DNA of 64,000 bases from positions 3,658,001-3,722,000 of the forward strand of contig JANBXD010000002.1 of the NCBI GenBank assembly GCA_024472245.1. Direction: 5' to 3'. Position 1 is the first letter of the stretch; every line of letters starts with the position of its first letter. The notes beneath the pieces are model-generated. The model searched no databases. It was given only the letters and a program-made list of their open reading frames with translations, and was not told the origin of the DNA. This document shows, piece by piece, positions 35,326 to 46,400 of this stretch. A program made the translations under genes and the position numbers. This DNA comes from Beauveria sp. NWAFU-1 (Eukaryota; Ascomycota; Sordariomycetes; Hypocreales; Cordycipitaceae).

Positions 35326-35890
35326 AATTCGGCAATGGAAAACTCTTCAGATAGGACGGCCGGCAGGGGTAAAGATTTCAATTACAGGCTCGAAAAGCTC
35401 CTCAGTAACCCCGTACAGACCTGCCGCAGCACCGTGTATGATTTGCGGTGCAGATCTGTCTCTTGCGTCGTGGATGTTGTGTCGAACCAATGCTGGATGC
35501 TGCAAACGCTGACCTTGTAGCTGCCTGCACGTGACGCTGTTGCGGTTGCGCTGAAGGTCTGGCAATCTGCAGGGCCCTTGGCCGCCATCGTCCGGGCAGC
35601 AGCTCCACTGCGCGATCTCATCTTCAACACGCCAGTGTTGGGGCGGCTTTGTGATTTTCTGCAGCAGAATATCAGTCAAATCTGCGAGAAAACTTTTATT
35701 CGTTTCAAGCGATAGTACATATTGATCCATGCCCTAGAAACAAGGCTCTCGAAAGTAGCACTGCGGCCAAATACGGCAAGATGTGCTACCCCACTCCAGA
35801 TCACAGGTACCTCCTCTTACACCACCTCCTCTTATAACCATCGCAGCCTGATTTTCATCATGTCATGCATAGAGAATTAAACATCTCAGA
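35326..35890. promoter_or_regulatory. Divergent spacer J-protein / guanine-deaminase-like gene
   Basis: 565 bp that must carry both promoters. One HGATAR match (CGATAG) is at 35710-35715. It overlaps the doubtful small frame listed separately. Confidence 0.45.
35347..35730 (-). CDS. Doubtful small open frame upstream of the J-protein gene
   Basis: A 127-codon frame beginning MDQYVLSLETNK lies just before the J-protein start on the same strand. Two other frames are also partly open here, so it may be accidental. I recognise no domain. It could be an upstream ORF of the J-protein transcript or a small independent gene. Confidence 0.25.
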   Translation of the reverse strand: MDQYVLSLETNKSFLADLTDILLQKITKPPQHWRVEDEIAQWSCCPDDGGQGPCRLPDLQRNRNSVTCRQLQGQRLQHPALVRHNIHDARDRSAPQIIHGAAAGLYGVTEELFEPVIEIFTPAGRPI

Positions 35891-37258
35891 ATGCCAGCAT
35901 ACAATGTGAACCAGGCCTTTTACGGCACTGTCATCCACTCCAAAAGCCTGAGAGAAATTGCCATCCTCGAGAATGCCTTGCTAGTGGTTGACGGCTGCGG
36001 CACAATCGCTTTCCTCGAGGATGGCGTTCAACGTAATAGAATCTCCGAGAAGATGAAGGCGCTCGATGCTTCCGAAATGATCGTGACCGAGTTGAAGAAG
36101 GGGCAGTTCATCATGCCGGGCTTCGTCGATACGCACAACCATGCACCGCAGTGGCTCCATCGCGGGCAGGGCCAAGGTCTCCATATCCTCGAATGGCTAA
36201 ATCAAGTTGCTTTTCACAACGAATCGCTTTTCAAAGACCCTAGTCACGCGAGAAGAGTGTATCCCATGGTCGTTGACGGCATGCTCCGTCAAGGCGTCAC
36301 CACTGCAAGCTACTACGGCTCACTTCACGGCGAGGCTACGAGGATTTTCGCAGATGTGTGCTTGGAAAAGGGCCAGCGTGCGCTGGTGGGAAAGTGCAAC
36401 ATGGCTCGCAACGCTCCAGATTTCTACGTTGATGCTAGCGTCGAGGAGTCGCTTCAGGTGACGCGCGACTGCATACGCCACATCAAGAACCTCGATCCCA
36501 AAGGCGAGCTCCTTCGGCACGTCCTGACGCCGCGCTTCGCTATATGCTGCGACGAGTCTCTGCTCGAAGGCCTCGGAGAAATCGCCCAGGAGAACCCAAC
36601 AATGGCCATTCAGACACATTTCAACGAGTCCGAGCAAGAAAAGAACTTTACCATGTCCTTGTTCCCGCAGTTTACCAATGAGGCCGACCTGTACGAAAAG
36701 TTCAAGCTCCTGAATGAACGCTCCATCCTCGCTCACTGCACCATCATGACACCTTACGAGACGCAAAGGCTGCAGGATCTCAAATGCGGCGTCGCGCACT
36801 GCCCAACCTCCAACATGACGGTTGGCGGAGGCTTCATGGCTGCGCCCATCAAGAACTTTTTGAACCGCGGCATGAAGGTTGGCCTGGGCACGGACTCTGG
36901 CGGCGGCTACTCTATTTCCATGCTCAATGCTATGCGCCACTCTTTAGTCAATTCGTTTGCCCGTGATTTTCTCGATGCGCGTGATGGCGGTTCTGCGGTC
37001 ACGATGGACGAGGCATTTCACATGGCTACGATTGGTGGTGCTCACGTTGTCGGGTTTGGCAATGAGATTGGCGATTTTCAAGTTGGGAAGCAATTTGACG
37101 CGCTCCTGGTTGATATGACTGACGCAAGGCACAGTGTTGCCGCGCCACTGGAGCAGGACGATACTATGCGAACAATGCTAGAGAAATTCATCATGACAGG
37201 CGATGATCGAAACATAGCCCGAGTCTACGTCCGGGGACGACTTGTTCATCGCTGCTAG
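35891..37258 (+). CDS. Guanine-deaminase-like amidohydrolase
   Basis: Intronless, 455 residues, amidohydrolase superfamily. Guanine deaminase converts guanine to xanthine plus ammonia. Zinc-site residues are visible: H82 and H84 in DTHNHAPQW, H243 in THFNESEQEKN, H282 in LAHCT and D335 in GLGTDSGGGYS. The blocks GQRALVGKCNM, HCPTSN and the terminal VYVRGRLVH also fit. Compared with the guanine-deaminase pattern as I remember it, the HLSEN block reads HFNES and the first loop is HRGQGQGLHILEW, so a paralogue with altered specificity is possible. Its proximity to two thymine-salvage genes suggests a nucleobase-scavenging neighbourhood. Confidence 0.85.
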   Translation: MPAYNVNQAFYGTVIHSKSLREIAILENALLVVDGCGTIAFLEDGVQRNRISEKMKALDASEMIVTELKKGQFIMPGFVDTHNHAPQWLHRGQGQGLHILEWLNQVAFHNESLFKDPSHARRVYPMVVDGMLRQGVTTASYYGSLHGEATRIFADVCLEKGQRALVGKCNMARNAPDFYVDASVEESLQVTRDCIRHIKNLDPKGELLRHVLTPRFAICCDESLLEGLGEIAQENPTMAIQTHFNESEQEKNFTMSLFPQFTNEADLYEKFKLLNERSILAHCTIMTPYETQRLQDLKCGVAHCPTSNMTVGGGFMAAPIKNFLNRGMKVGLGTDSGGGYSISMLNAMRHSLVNSFARDFLDARDGGSAVTMDEAFHMATIGGAHVVGFGNEIGDFQVGKQFDALLVDMTDARHSVAAPLEQDDTMRTMLEKFIMTGDDRNIARVYVRGRLVHRC

Positions 37259-37591
37259 CCTTGCTCTTCGAAGCCATGCAGATAATACAAACTGTGTATA
37301 TAAAGTGGCGTACAGTACAAATCTACCACTACTTATCCTCTAGATGTCTGTACCGCTCTTGATACGACACTGACGTTCTGTGGCATTTCACATCTCGTCC
37401 GCGAAAGCACACGAGCATGAATCCATTCGATCAAGAGGCAGCTAAATAAGACCGGCTTATTTATAGCCATTGGTTTCTCTCGTAAATACAAGTAGAAGAA
37501 AACAAAGGAAAAGAACGACCGCTAAAACTATACAACAAATGGGTATATCGTCTGGGAGCCAAAAGCTGCCTGGCTCCCGCTTGGTGGTGTA
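37259..37591. other. Convergent spacer
   Basis: 333 bp between the guanine-deaminase-like stop and the DUF2235-gene stop, both 3' ends. Nothing else seen. Confidence 0.6.
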
Positions 37592-39495
37592 TCATTTCCC
37601 CGCCGGCATGTCCGTTTCCGTCTCCGAATCTTGCTCGCGTCCCATATTCCGCGACTTCCTGTCGCACATGTCCTTTCCCTCTGCAAAAACATACACATTG
37701 GGCGTGCCGCCCACCTGGTTCAGCAGGAACCGCTCGTACGGGCCCAGCGGCTCCTCCACAAGCACCCTCTGCCTCTTCTCGGTCGGCGCCTGCTCCTCCG
37801 GGCCCGCATACTCCCATATCCAGCGCTCGCCCTCTTCTTCATTAGGCTTGCGGCCCCATTCTTCCGCCGCCGCCGCCGCCGGGACCCTTTCGTGGTTGGC
37901 CGGGTCCCAGAGCGGATCGCGCGGGACGGGATCCGCGAACCGCACCGTCGTCCGGCGCAGCCGCCAAGCAGCCAGCGTCGGCGCCGTCCAGTCTCCGTCG
38001 TCGTTTAAACCCAGGCCGCGGCACGCGAGGCGGACGCGCGCAGAGCTGTGTATGCGCTCATTGGTGTCGAGCAGGAACGGCCCGTGCCGGCTGTCACCCG
38101 TGGCCGGGTCAATTCGGCGGTACTGGCCCGGCGTGCGCGCGGTCTTGCCGGTGACCCAGTCGATGGCGCTCGAGGGCTTCTGCAGCGCGCCCATGGACCA
38201 GGGCCGGACGGGCGCGTTGGCGTCAAAGATGGTGCCTACGGCCCATTGCGGCGGTGCTTTACGAGTGCGGGCGGTGACTTGCTCGGCCTTGATTTCGTAC
38301 TGCCGGAGCTGCTGGGAAATCATGCGCAGAACGGATGGTGCGAAGAATTCTACGCCGACCGAGGCCATCTGATCCATCATCCCTGTGTGCCTGTCAGTGT
38401 GGGAGACGAGACAAATGTCGCCGAGGGGGTCGACTTACAAGCCAGTGTGATGTTCGCCATACCGACATCTTCAACTCCGCCTCCGCAGTTTCCGTGTGTG
38501 CCGGGAAACCAAACTTGTCGCAGATCGGTTGTTTGTCTGTTCTCGGGCCGTCTTTCCCACACCGCGGGTGAGTATGGCGATCTGCTTTCGTCTAGGGCCA
38601 AAGCCTGAAAGGCGTGCTCGATGCGATCAGAGAGGTCCGTATCATGCCACTTGAATGTAGTAAAAAGTCAGCCTGGTTACTCCAGAGAGATGCGTCGCTG
38701 GGAAAACTTATTCGTTGTTTGCAGCTCGAATGCCGAGTGCGTCTAGCCATCCGATTCTGGGGATGCCGAGGCTGCCCACGGTATCCCAAACACCAATAGC
38801 CTTGACCTTGATGAGCTCGCCACTCGCCTGATTTACACGTGTGAGGCCCATCTTCTCAAGTCTTTGGCGGTAAACGTCCGCGGCGTCATCGCCTTTGGGT
38901 TTGTCTGGGAAGGGCGTTTTGGGAAATGGATCCTCATACGCGACGTCCTTCCAATGCTGCATATCCTTAAAGACGGGCACAAACGAGTCCATGCCTTCTC
39001 TGGTAAGCAATCCCAGCTTGCCAATTATTCCAGCGACGGACCGTACTGTAAAGGCACCCCGAGACCATCCAAGGAGTATAATCTCATCGCCGTCCGCATA
39101 GTTGGCGCAGAGAAAGGCGTACGCTTCACGGACACGCTGCGCAAGGTAGACATGGACGTTAGAAGGTGCAACTCTCCCAAGCCAGACTTGATCCGGGCGA
39201 TACATACCTGTGCTAATCCTAGGCCGAAAGCACCCCCGGTGAGCGTGTCTATTGTGTTGCTGCCGGTGCCCACGCCCGACTCATAGTTGATGATTTGCAG
39301 AGTGCCGTCGCTGCAGCGGCGCTTGAAGCAGCGCGAGATGCGAGTCACGTTGGAGGCCACTTGCACAGTGGCGCCGTTTCTGCTCGTTGCCTTGTTGAAG
39401 CCATCGTCGCTGTCGAACCAGGTACCGTCGCAGCATAGAATGATTCGCTTCTTGGGGCCCTTGTCAGGCATTGGCTGCTCAGTGGTAGATGACAT
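37592..39495 (-). CDS. DUF2235 / Tle1-like alpha/beta hydrolase with an AT-AC intron
   Basis: Member of the DUF2235 family, related to the catalytic domain of type VI phospholipase effectors; fungal members are uncharacterised. Four exons: 39495-39208, 39136-38712, 38656-38439, 38382-37592 (573 residues). Introns 1 and 3 are GT-AG (71 and 56 bp). Intron 2 (55 bp) begins ATAAGT, has a CTGAC branch and ends TACTAC; only this AT-AC choice preserves the family-like ANNEFKWHDTDLS. The N-terminus has IILCCDGTWFDS; the nucleophile is Ser121 in GWSRGAF; then AIGVWDTVGSLG and the FPGTHGNCGGG block near the end of the hydrolase core. The C-terminal about 260 residues are family-typical but of unknown role. 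Confidence 0.88.
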
Positions 39496-41214
39496 AGTCT
39501 ATGCGCATGTACAACGAATGAATCAGAAGTTTGGTGTCGCGAGAGAAGAGAAGAGAAAATATAAGAAACTTGACTAGTGAAGCTTATCAAAGGAAACCCT
39601 CTTTCAATGTGATCATAGAAGCAAGACCTCGGCTACACAGCGCTTTACCACTTGCCCTTATATATGCTCATTTCAGATTATTCGTCTTTGCCATCACACA
39701 CTAAAACGACAACGGTCACCAGGCCACACTTTGATCCCTGCTTTCGGAGACTATTGTAGCCTCGCAACTTCGCAAGCCTCGAAAGACGGTGCCCTGACAG
39801 GAACGGACCGTTGTAGTGCACTATCGCTCGTCCAATAAGCTAATGAGGCGCAAGCACGCCACCCGATGCCCTCGACGATCTCACGCCCAACAGTGTCCGC
39901 CCAAGGTGTGTGTGAATGCCTTGCAGCTGCTGTCAGGGGTATGCATGTGCATCATGCAGAATTTGTGCAGCCCCTTTTTTGCTAACTTGACGCAAGGAAC
40001 AATGGTTGTATTGCGTCTTGGCCCAGTTTACAAGCTTCCAGACGATCTCGGCCGGCGCCCTAATCCGTCCGTCAAGTTTAGTTCTTGCCACCCTTTGACC
40101 TGGGTTGTGGGCAAAAGCAAGCTAAGATTTGTGTAAAGTAATTGACATTATCAGGCTGCATTCAGCGTTGCATCGGAAGTTGCCTGAATTGGCAGTGAGT
40201 CCAGAGTTATGCCTTGCTTATGCGACGCCTGGAGACGGCCCAGAGCATGGGGGGCGGGTATGCTACAGGGAGTCTTGCCCGGCACGGCGTAGGATGCGTT
40301 TTACAAAGGGTTGCAAGGTAACGATTATGTGCTCCCTGCTGGACTCGCTGCTCCAGGTCATATTTCCGTGGGGAGAGTGCAGCCGCAGACCCCCCCCCCC
40401 CGCAAGGCATACTAGTCAGGTGTATGACGCATCGGCGATTTCCTGCCAGCGCGCACCAGCTCAGGATATAAAGGCAAGCTGCTATTTACGTCATTGTAGC
40501 AAGCCTCACTTTTGTGCTGACGGTTCGAAGGCACCACTACTGCAAAGGCCTATGCTCGACTGCTCAAGCGTGCGCAAGGCTGTGATTCTGGCCGTGGCTC
40601 AGCTGCCAAGCAGGAGCGCAGCCTTGTCCTCATATTGAAATTTGATACTGAAATGAGATGTCGGTAATTGAGCGGCTGAGATTTATTGACCGTGCTGACT
40701 ATGGACTGCAGCTGAGGCCATGCATTCAAATCGACTGTGGCCGTGCCACTTTTGTGCTGACCATTCAAGTTTACTTTCTCGAGAATACTTATACTTGATG
40801 GAGCTGAAAGTAGAAAGAACGATCCTCGAGATCGCTTGATCATGCATACCAACTGCAGGAGCAGTTGGTGGGTGGAGTCGCATGCAAAACACCAAAGCGT
40901 CTTCTCAGGATAATCAATAACATGTCGAGAATTGACTTGGCATCGCATTGACATATGCTCATGAATACAGACGCATATTTGAAACTTGTCTATGGTAATC
41001 TTGCTCTGGCCGTACATCATGTTTTAAGCGATGAGACACCCTGATAATTGTGAACAGCAGTGCAGTGCTTGCCTCTGGCGATGGAATCGTGAGCGGCATC
41101 ATTTCTTCACCGCCGCGTGGCAAGTCATGTGATGCTCAGATTGTCTTCAGGGTGCTAACAAAACTGCAAACGCACTCAGTTTAGCTTTCCTTTGTCAAGA
41201 TCGAGAGAGTCAAA
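39496..41214. other. Spacer upstream of the small zinc-finger gene
   Basis: About 1.7 kb. It should contain the DUF2235-gene promoter. A 15-base exact direct repeat (starting CACTTTTGTG) occurs at 40507-40521 and 40747-40761. Open frames such as 40129-40638 show no family likeness and I read them as accidental. Confidence 0.55.
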
Positions 41215-41941
41215 ATGGCGCTTGACGCAGCAGTTCACCATGTCCACATTAATATTCTGATGGCTCAGAACCCTTCGCAATTTGGCTATCACCACGGTAA
41301 GAGACCGAATGAATGAGCTCCTCAATGTACTTCATCACTAACAATATAAGGTCCGATCTATCTAGGCGAGAATCTCGGCATTTCGAGCATCAACACGCAA
41401 GTCTGCGATGTTGTCGTCACTGCTCACGGCACAATGTGCGGAAGGACTTTTAGAGGCAATAGCAACGTGATTACTCTCCTCTTTATACAAAATCTTGCAA
41501 GAAAAATACTAAAAATACTGCTCATGAATAGCTGTATCGACATATCCGCCAGCTACACCCCGAATACCGTATGACCATGCCAGGTCGAGCCAATACCAGA
41601 GCGGAAGAAGAGATAGCAGGTGAAAAGTGAGCATCACCAGACCCTCAACTACAGTCATTTTGCCTTTTCGCTTCCATTCTGATATCTTTGCAACGCAGTG
41701 CCATTAAGCGATGGGTTTTGGAAGGCGGGTGGCGACGAGCGCGCTACTTCTACGAACCCCGAGAACTGCATCCAAACGCGCTCATAATGCAATGCGCCGA
41801 CGTTTTTGAGTTGCTAGCGTAGGTTACCTCTCCTGTATCGTGTCAAGAGGAGAGACTGGTTCTAACAGGAGGGTTCCAGAGAGCGTTCTGCGGAATTTAG
41901 AGGCTCGTTTGGGTCCAGATTCCATCGTCCCTACATGGTGA
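41215..41941 (+). CDS. Small five-exon C2H2-type zinc-finger protein
   Basis: The gene is hidden because its exons are short. Exons 41215-41296, 41351-41466, 41532-41626, 41699-41818 and 41869-41941 join in frame to 161 residues, with four GT-AG introns of 54, 65, 72 and 50 bp; CTAAC-like branch sites are clear in introns 1 and 4. Start context is strong (CAAAATGG). A finger spans intron 2: C46-x10-C57-x3-F61-x5-L67-x2-H70-x4-H75, the second half (CGRTFRGNSNLYRH) being classical while the cysteine spacing is unusually wide. The rest (AIKRWVLEGGWRRARYFYEP, then RVPESVLRNLEARLG) looks like folded protein, but I do not recognise it. A possible extra 38-bp intron near the end would give an acidic tail instead. 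Confidence 0.65.
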
Positions 41942-42195
41942 GGTCGCGTGCGCCTCAGCCACTGTGCGCCCCCAGCAGTGATGCCAGCGAGCAAGACAGC
42001 TCGTCCGACGCCCAGATATAACGGAAGAGACTATTCCTTGACGGCAGATGTGAGGGATTGAGAATCCAGAGATATCCAGAGAGAGAACACCGAGCGGGTA
42101 TGGTAGCCGCCAGGGACCAAGAGCTTGCCATTGCGTTGGACACGTCTCTATAGCCAGTATGCAGTAATTTACAGAATAATGGTGTACACAGTCAT

Positions 42196-43428
42196 CTACC
42201 TCTTCTGCCGCTCTTCCATGCTGGCGCGCAGCCAGTCGGGCACAAATGCCTTGACCTTGACGCTGCTCTTGACATCATCCTCCCCTCCCCACTCGAGCAC
42301 AAACTCGTCGTCTGGCTTGTACGTCGCGGCCGCCTGCTCGCCCGGCAACATCACATCCGTCATGATCTCGAGCCGGCACAAGCCCAGGCCGATGTTGCCC
42401 ACGCCCCTAAGCCACTTGCCCGCGCTGCGTCCGCGCTTTTCGAACCGTCCGATGCTCGTCTCGGCGGGCACCGCGGCCGCGCCGCCCACCACCGACGCCA
42501 CGCCATCGGGCTGGTACGCGAGCGTCTGCGGCGCCGGCCGGTCCGCGTCATACACCATGCACGGCAGGACGCGCTTGCGGACGACGCCGCGGTGCTTGGT
42601 GCGGATGGTCAGCTCTTGGCCGACGTAGCAGCCCTTGTGGAAGTCGACGCCGTGCATGTGCTCCATGTTGCTCTCGAGCGGCAGCGCCTGCTCCCGCAAC
42701 AGTTCCTCCTGGCCCTCGGGCACGCCCTGCAGGTACCGCCGGATCGTGTACGCGTCCTCAGGCGCGCGCTCCACGCCGACAATGTCCGGCGCGCCGCCGC
42801 CGGCGAGCTGCAGGATGCGGTGGCCCATGGCCGGCGCACGGGGGTCGCGCAGCGTGATGATGCGGCTGTCGGCGCCGGACGGCAGGCTCAGCGTGTCGAT
42901 GCCGCCGCTGTCATCCCAGGCCTGCCAGACGGATACTTCGTCGGGGGGCAGGCTGCGCACGCTGACCTTGGCGCGCAGCTTGTAGCGCTTAATGTACTTT
43001 TCTAGGCGGGCCGTCTGCGAGGCGTCGGCCTCGACGAGGAAGCCGTCGTCGGCGCCGAGGCTACCGCCGCCGCGAAAGGGGTATATAAAAGTATCGTGCA
43101 TGACGCGGCCCGTGGCGTTTAGGAAGCCGGCGTAGAATCCTTCGATCCGTGGTTCCGGCGGCGTCGTCGTCGTCGCTTGCTGATGGCGGCCGTTTCCCGG
43201 TGCGGCGGCGGCAACGTTTTGCGTGACGATGCCCTGCAGGAATTTGGTGGCGTCGGCCCCAGCTACGGCGAGGACGCGTCGAGACGACAGCTCGGCCAGG
43301 CCCGCGGCGGGCGGCCTGGGCGGCGCCGAGGAGGCCGTCGTGGCCAGTCGTCGGCGACAGGAGCGGCAGACGCCAGCGTTGGAGGCGTTTGGCCGCCGCA
43401 GGAGCGCGCGACGCGCGAGCGGAGGCAT
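42196..43428 (-). CDS. iba57: Mitochondrial iron-sulfur assembly factor Iba57/CAF17
   Basis: Intronless, 410 residues. Iba57 acts late in mitochondrial Fe-S assembly, helping make [4Fe-4S] clusters for aconitase and lipoate synthase. The Arg/Ala-rich start (MPPLARRALLRRPNA...) is a good mitochondrial presequence. The core begins LSSRRVLAVAGADATKFLQGIVTQN, typical of the GcvT-like fold. The family signature KGCYVGQELTIRTKHRG is at about 260-276 and contains the conserved Cys. It converges on the small zinc-finger gene. Confidence 0.95.
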   Translation of the reverse strand: MPPLARRALLRRPNASNAGVCRSCRRRLATTASSAPPRPPAAGLAELSSRRVLAVAGADATKFLQGIVTQNVAAAAPGNGRHQQATTTTPPEPRIEGFYAGFLNATGRVMHDTFIYPFRGGGSLGADDGFLVEADASQTARLEKYIKRYKLRAKVSVRSLPPDEVSVWQAWDDSGGIDTLSLPSGADSRIITLRDPRAPAMGHRILQLAGGGAPDIVGVERAPEDAYTIRRYLQGVPEGQEELLREQALPLESNMEHMHGVDFHKGCYVGQELTIRTKHRGVVRKRVLPCMVYDADRPAPQTLAYQPDGVASVVGGAAAVPAETSIGRFEKRGRSAGKWLRGVGNIGLGLCRLEIMTDVMLPGEQAAATYKPDDEFVLEWGGEDDVKSSVKVKAFVPDWLRASMEERQKR

Positions 43429-46400
43429 TGCCAGCGAATCTGGTACACCGGTAGTAATTCGAAGCGGCGGGTGCGGAGAAAGCTAGTCGCGTGTTGGTGT
43501 CGGACTTTTTTTTCTCGATAAAGCTGTATCGGAGAAAGAGATGGATGCCAGGTTGCTGAGTGTTTTTTTTGCGGAGCTTCCAGAAGCTCGGGGCCTGCGG
43601 ATTTAGGCGATGACAACCATGTGCGGAGGTCCGCCGCTAGAGCCTTCAAAGCCGCATCTCTACGCCGCCTCGTTGGTAATTCCCGAGCCCGAGGAGACGG
43701 GACAGTGGTCCGTCAGATTTAGTACACATTCGTTCGAGCGTGGTCGCTGAAAGCCGGCGATTACGTTGGCCGAGTTGGTGGCTGGACACCTGGATTAGCA
43801 CCGCCAGGGACTTCATCACACTAGGCGGACGCAGAGCATTGGCACGGGTCTACGACGTTGATTCTTCGACTGCAATGCAGCTACAATATCACCAGGGCAC
43901 AAAACACTGTCGCTGCCAAGATATTAGGCCGCCAACTATCAAGCGCTGAGTCGGTGTCAAGAGAAACAAAATGAGGATTCTATTGAGCATCCAGGGAGCT
44001 TGCAGGTGTCGTCGAGCAGCGATCCGCGATCTTTGGGTGCAGCGGGGTTGCATATTCATCAGTACGCAATGGCGGTTGGGCGGCCAGTCGTGAGGCGCGG
44101 AGGCTAATGCGGACATGATACCATGCACATTTGGGCTCGATGACGTTTCTTCTTGAATTACATCAACGGCGCTCCTGCCAACTGCGTGCCTGTGCCATCA
44201 TTGTCGCTGGGTAGGGGGCGACGTGGACCCTGCGTCTCATCAGGGGAACATGATGTCAAGATGATATGGACCGGCAATCCGGCTCAAAGAGTTGGCCAAG
44301 TGGCAGACAAGTACGTGTCATCACTCTGGCTGGGCAGAACGTACAGATTTGAGTGCTGACAACAGTACGCATCATGAGAGAGCGCGCATGGGCCAGTCAT
44401 TGGCCACGGCCGCACCCTATCTGATTACGCCTGTCTATCAATCATGGTAGACGTGATGCATACGTAGGCCGGGGTCTCGAGAGTCCCCGGCCGTTGTCCG
44501 GTTGTCGACACGCACGCAAGGACGGATATAGGAGACGGAGGGTTGCGTGCACTGGTCTCGGCGCCCCCTTAGACTTTTCAGGCTTGCAAACTGTACTTTA
44601 TCAGATTGACGGGGTTGGGCTGGGCTACAGACTCGGTTGTGGCTGTGTTTTGGGCCTGATGCCTGTTCCTTCCAGGGCCAAGCTGCCAAGCGGCCAAGGG
44701 GGTGGACAAGCTCAATATTTGCGCCAATGCGAGCATCATACGCGTAACTAATGATAACTGCGTAATTAGGGAACGCGAGGGAGGAAAAGAGGACAGCTCA
44801 CGAGTTCCACGATGCGAAGGTGCCGAATGCGAGAACCAATTAGCCGGACGCGTACCGGCGACGGGGGGCAAGGCACCGGTGCCTGGCGAGCGGGTACGCG
44901 GCCCTGCGCCGTTGGGCAGCGCACAGCAGGCGAACCCCCGTCGGGGTGCGGCAGATGATGGCTGGCTTTGGATGGAACGCGCTGGATGCGTTCAGAAGCA
45001 TCCACGCGAACAGCCAAAGAAGCAATGCATATGCTTCGTTGTGAATGCATGTGAAGGACGGCTGTGGTGAGGATTTTTTGTTGAGATTCGACATGAGGCG
45101 ATGAGGGCCGTTGATTGGGTGCAGAGCACGTTTCACAATCACGAGCCAAAGTTTAAAAGTAAGAATTATTGGGTGCCTAGAAGGCATCTACACAACCACG
45201 ACCCATCCAGCCCTCCAAGATGCGGCATCTAGATTCCGGCCAAGATGGCCCCGTACGGCATAGCAGCCTGGTATTATAATGTTGCTGTTATTACCAGGGC
45301 CAGGAATAGCGGAAGAAGTATCAGTAGAAAATCTCTTCTCCAATGCGACGAGATGCGAGAAAGCGAAAAAAGAGGAGTTGCTATTTTCGCAATGTTGCGG
45401 TCAGTCTCACGGCGACACCTTGTGCCGGTAGCCGATAGTATTGCGGATGTGATGCAGGGATCAAACGCTTCTTCCATGCAAGAGATGAGCTCGACTCAGA
45501 ATTGTGTTGCCTGGCCCACCGTTTTTTCCTTGTTGCCAGGATCATGACAAGGAGACCCAGTTGGGAGAAGGAGTCGGGCAACAATTAAAGTCTTTTTGTA
45601 TTCTTTGTAATCTCGAGAGAGATGCTACATACGAAAATTAGAAAATTATGTAGACACGTGTAAATTGTGTAACAAATGCCAGGCAAAACAGCTAAATCGA
45701 TCACACGGCCGTGCACGCAATTCAGGTTGTCGGTGACGGAGCCCACATTTCACCAGCGTTGGTAGGCTGACAAACGCAGGTTGCTGCTGATGTGATCCGA
45801 TTGATCAAGAAAAAAAATGGATAAATTAACAAATTTCTTGGTGTGTGTGTGCGATCGAAGACGGCGATTGGAGCCAAGACACGGAAAAATAGCGCCAGGG
45901 GCGCTGACGAATCAATTTCACATGCACGAGGCACAGATGCGCTAGTCTTGTTTAGGTACCAAGGCTTCTGCTGTCCCAAGTGTGGGTAAGGTGGATCGGG
46001 TCTATTATTTCTTATTTTGTCTTTTTTTATGTCAATATTACTGGGTACCGATGCGCGCGTACCGAGTCCGGAATAAGCGGGGCCCATCTTGTTTCTTTTT
46101 TTTATTCCCAAAAATAAAAAAAGAATAGCATGAACAGAGGGGATGAAAAATTACCTAAGGCAAGGAAGAGGGGCGATGCATGAAAGAGTCATGACGGCAG
46201 AGATTTCAATAACGGATAGTCTTGGGAAGAATAAGGAAGATGGGAGAAAATAGTAAGATACAGACCGCACATTGAGGATGAATCATGGGACTGTCCTGTT
46301 CTACTGAACACACATGCAGGGCGTGGTGGCTTGGGCTAACGTTAGCCATTCCGACCCGCGCGGGCGGTCTGAGAGCCGTGCATGGCAAGGCTTCGGACGC

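Noticed and set aside
37470..38372. 300-codon open frame on the + strand
   Set aside because: Antisense to the last exon of the DUF2235 gene; no family likeness.
38657..38724. GC-AG alternative for the second DUF2235-gene intron (GCAAAC donor, TTCAAG acceptor)
   Set aside because: Keeps frame, but the donor is poor and it deletes the conserved NNEFK residues; the AT-AC reading fits better.
40129..40638. 169-codon frame with several cysteines
   Set aside because: No signal peptide, no family likeness, GT-rich random look.
45274..45477. Short minus-strand frame ending in a hydrophobic helix
   Set aside because: Tail-anchor-like end is suggestive, but there is no further support and it is only 67 codons.
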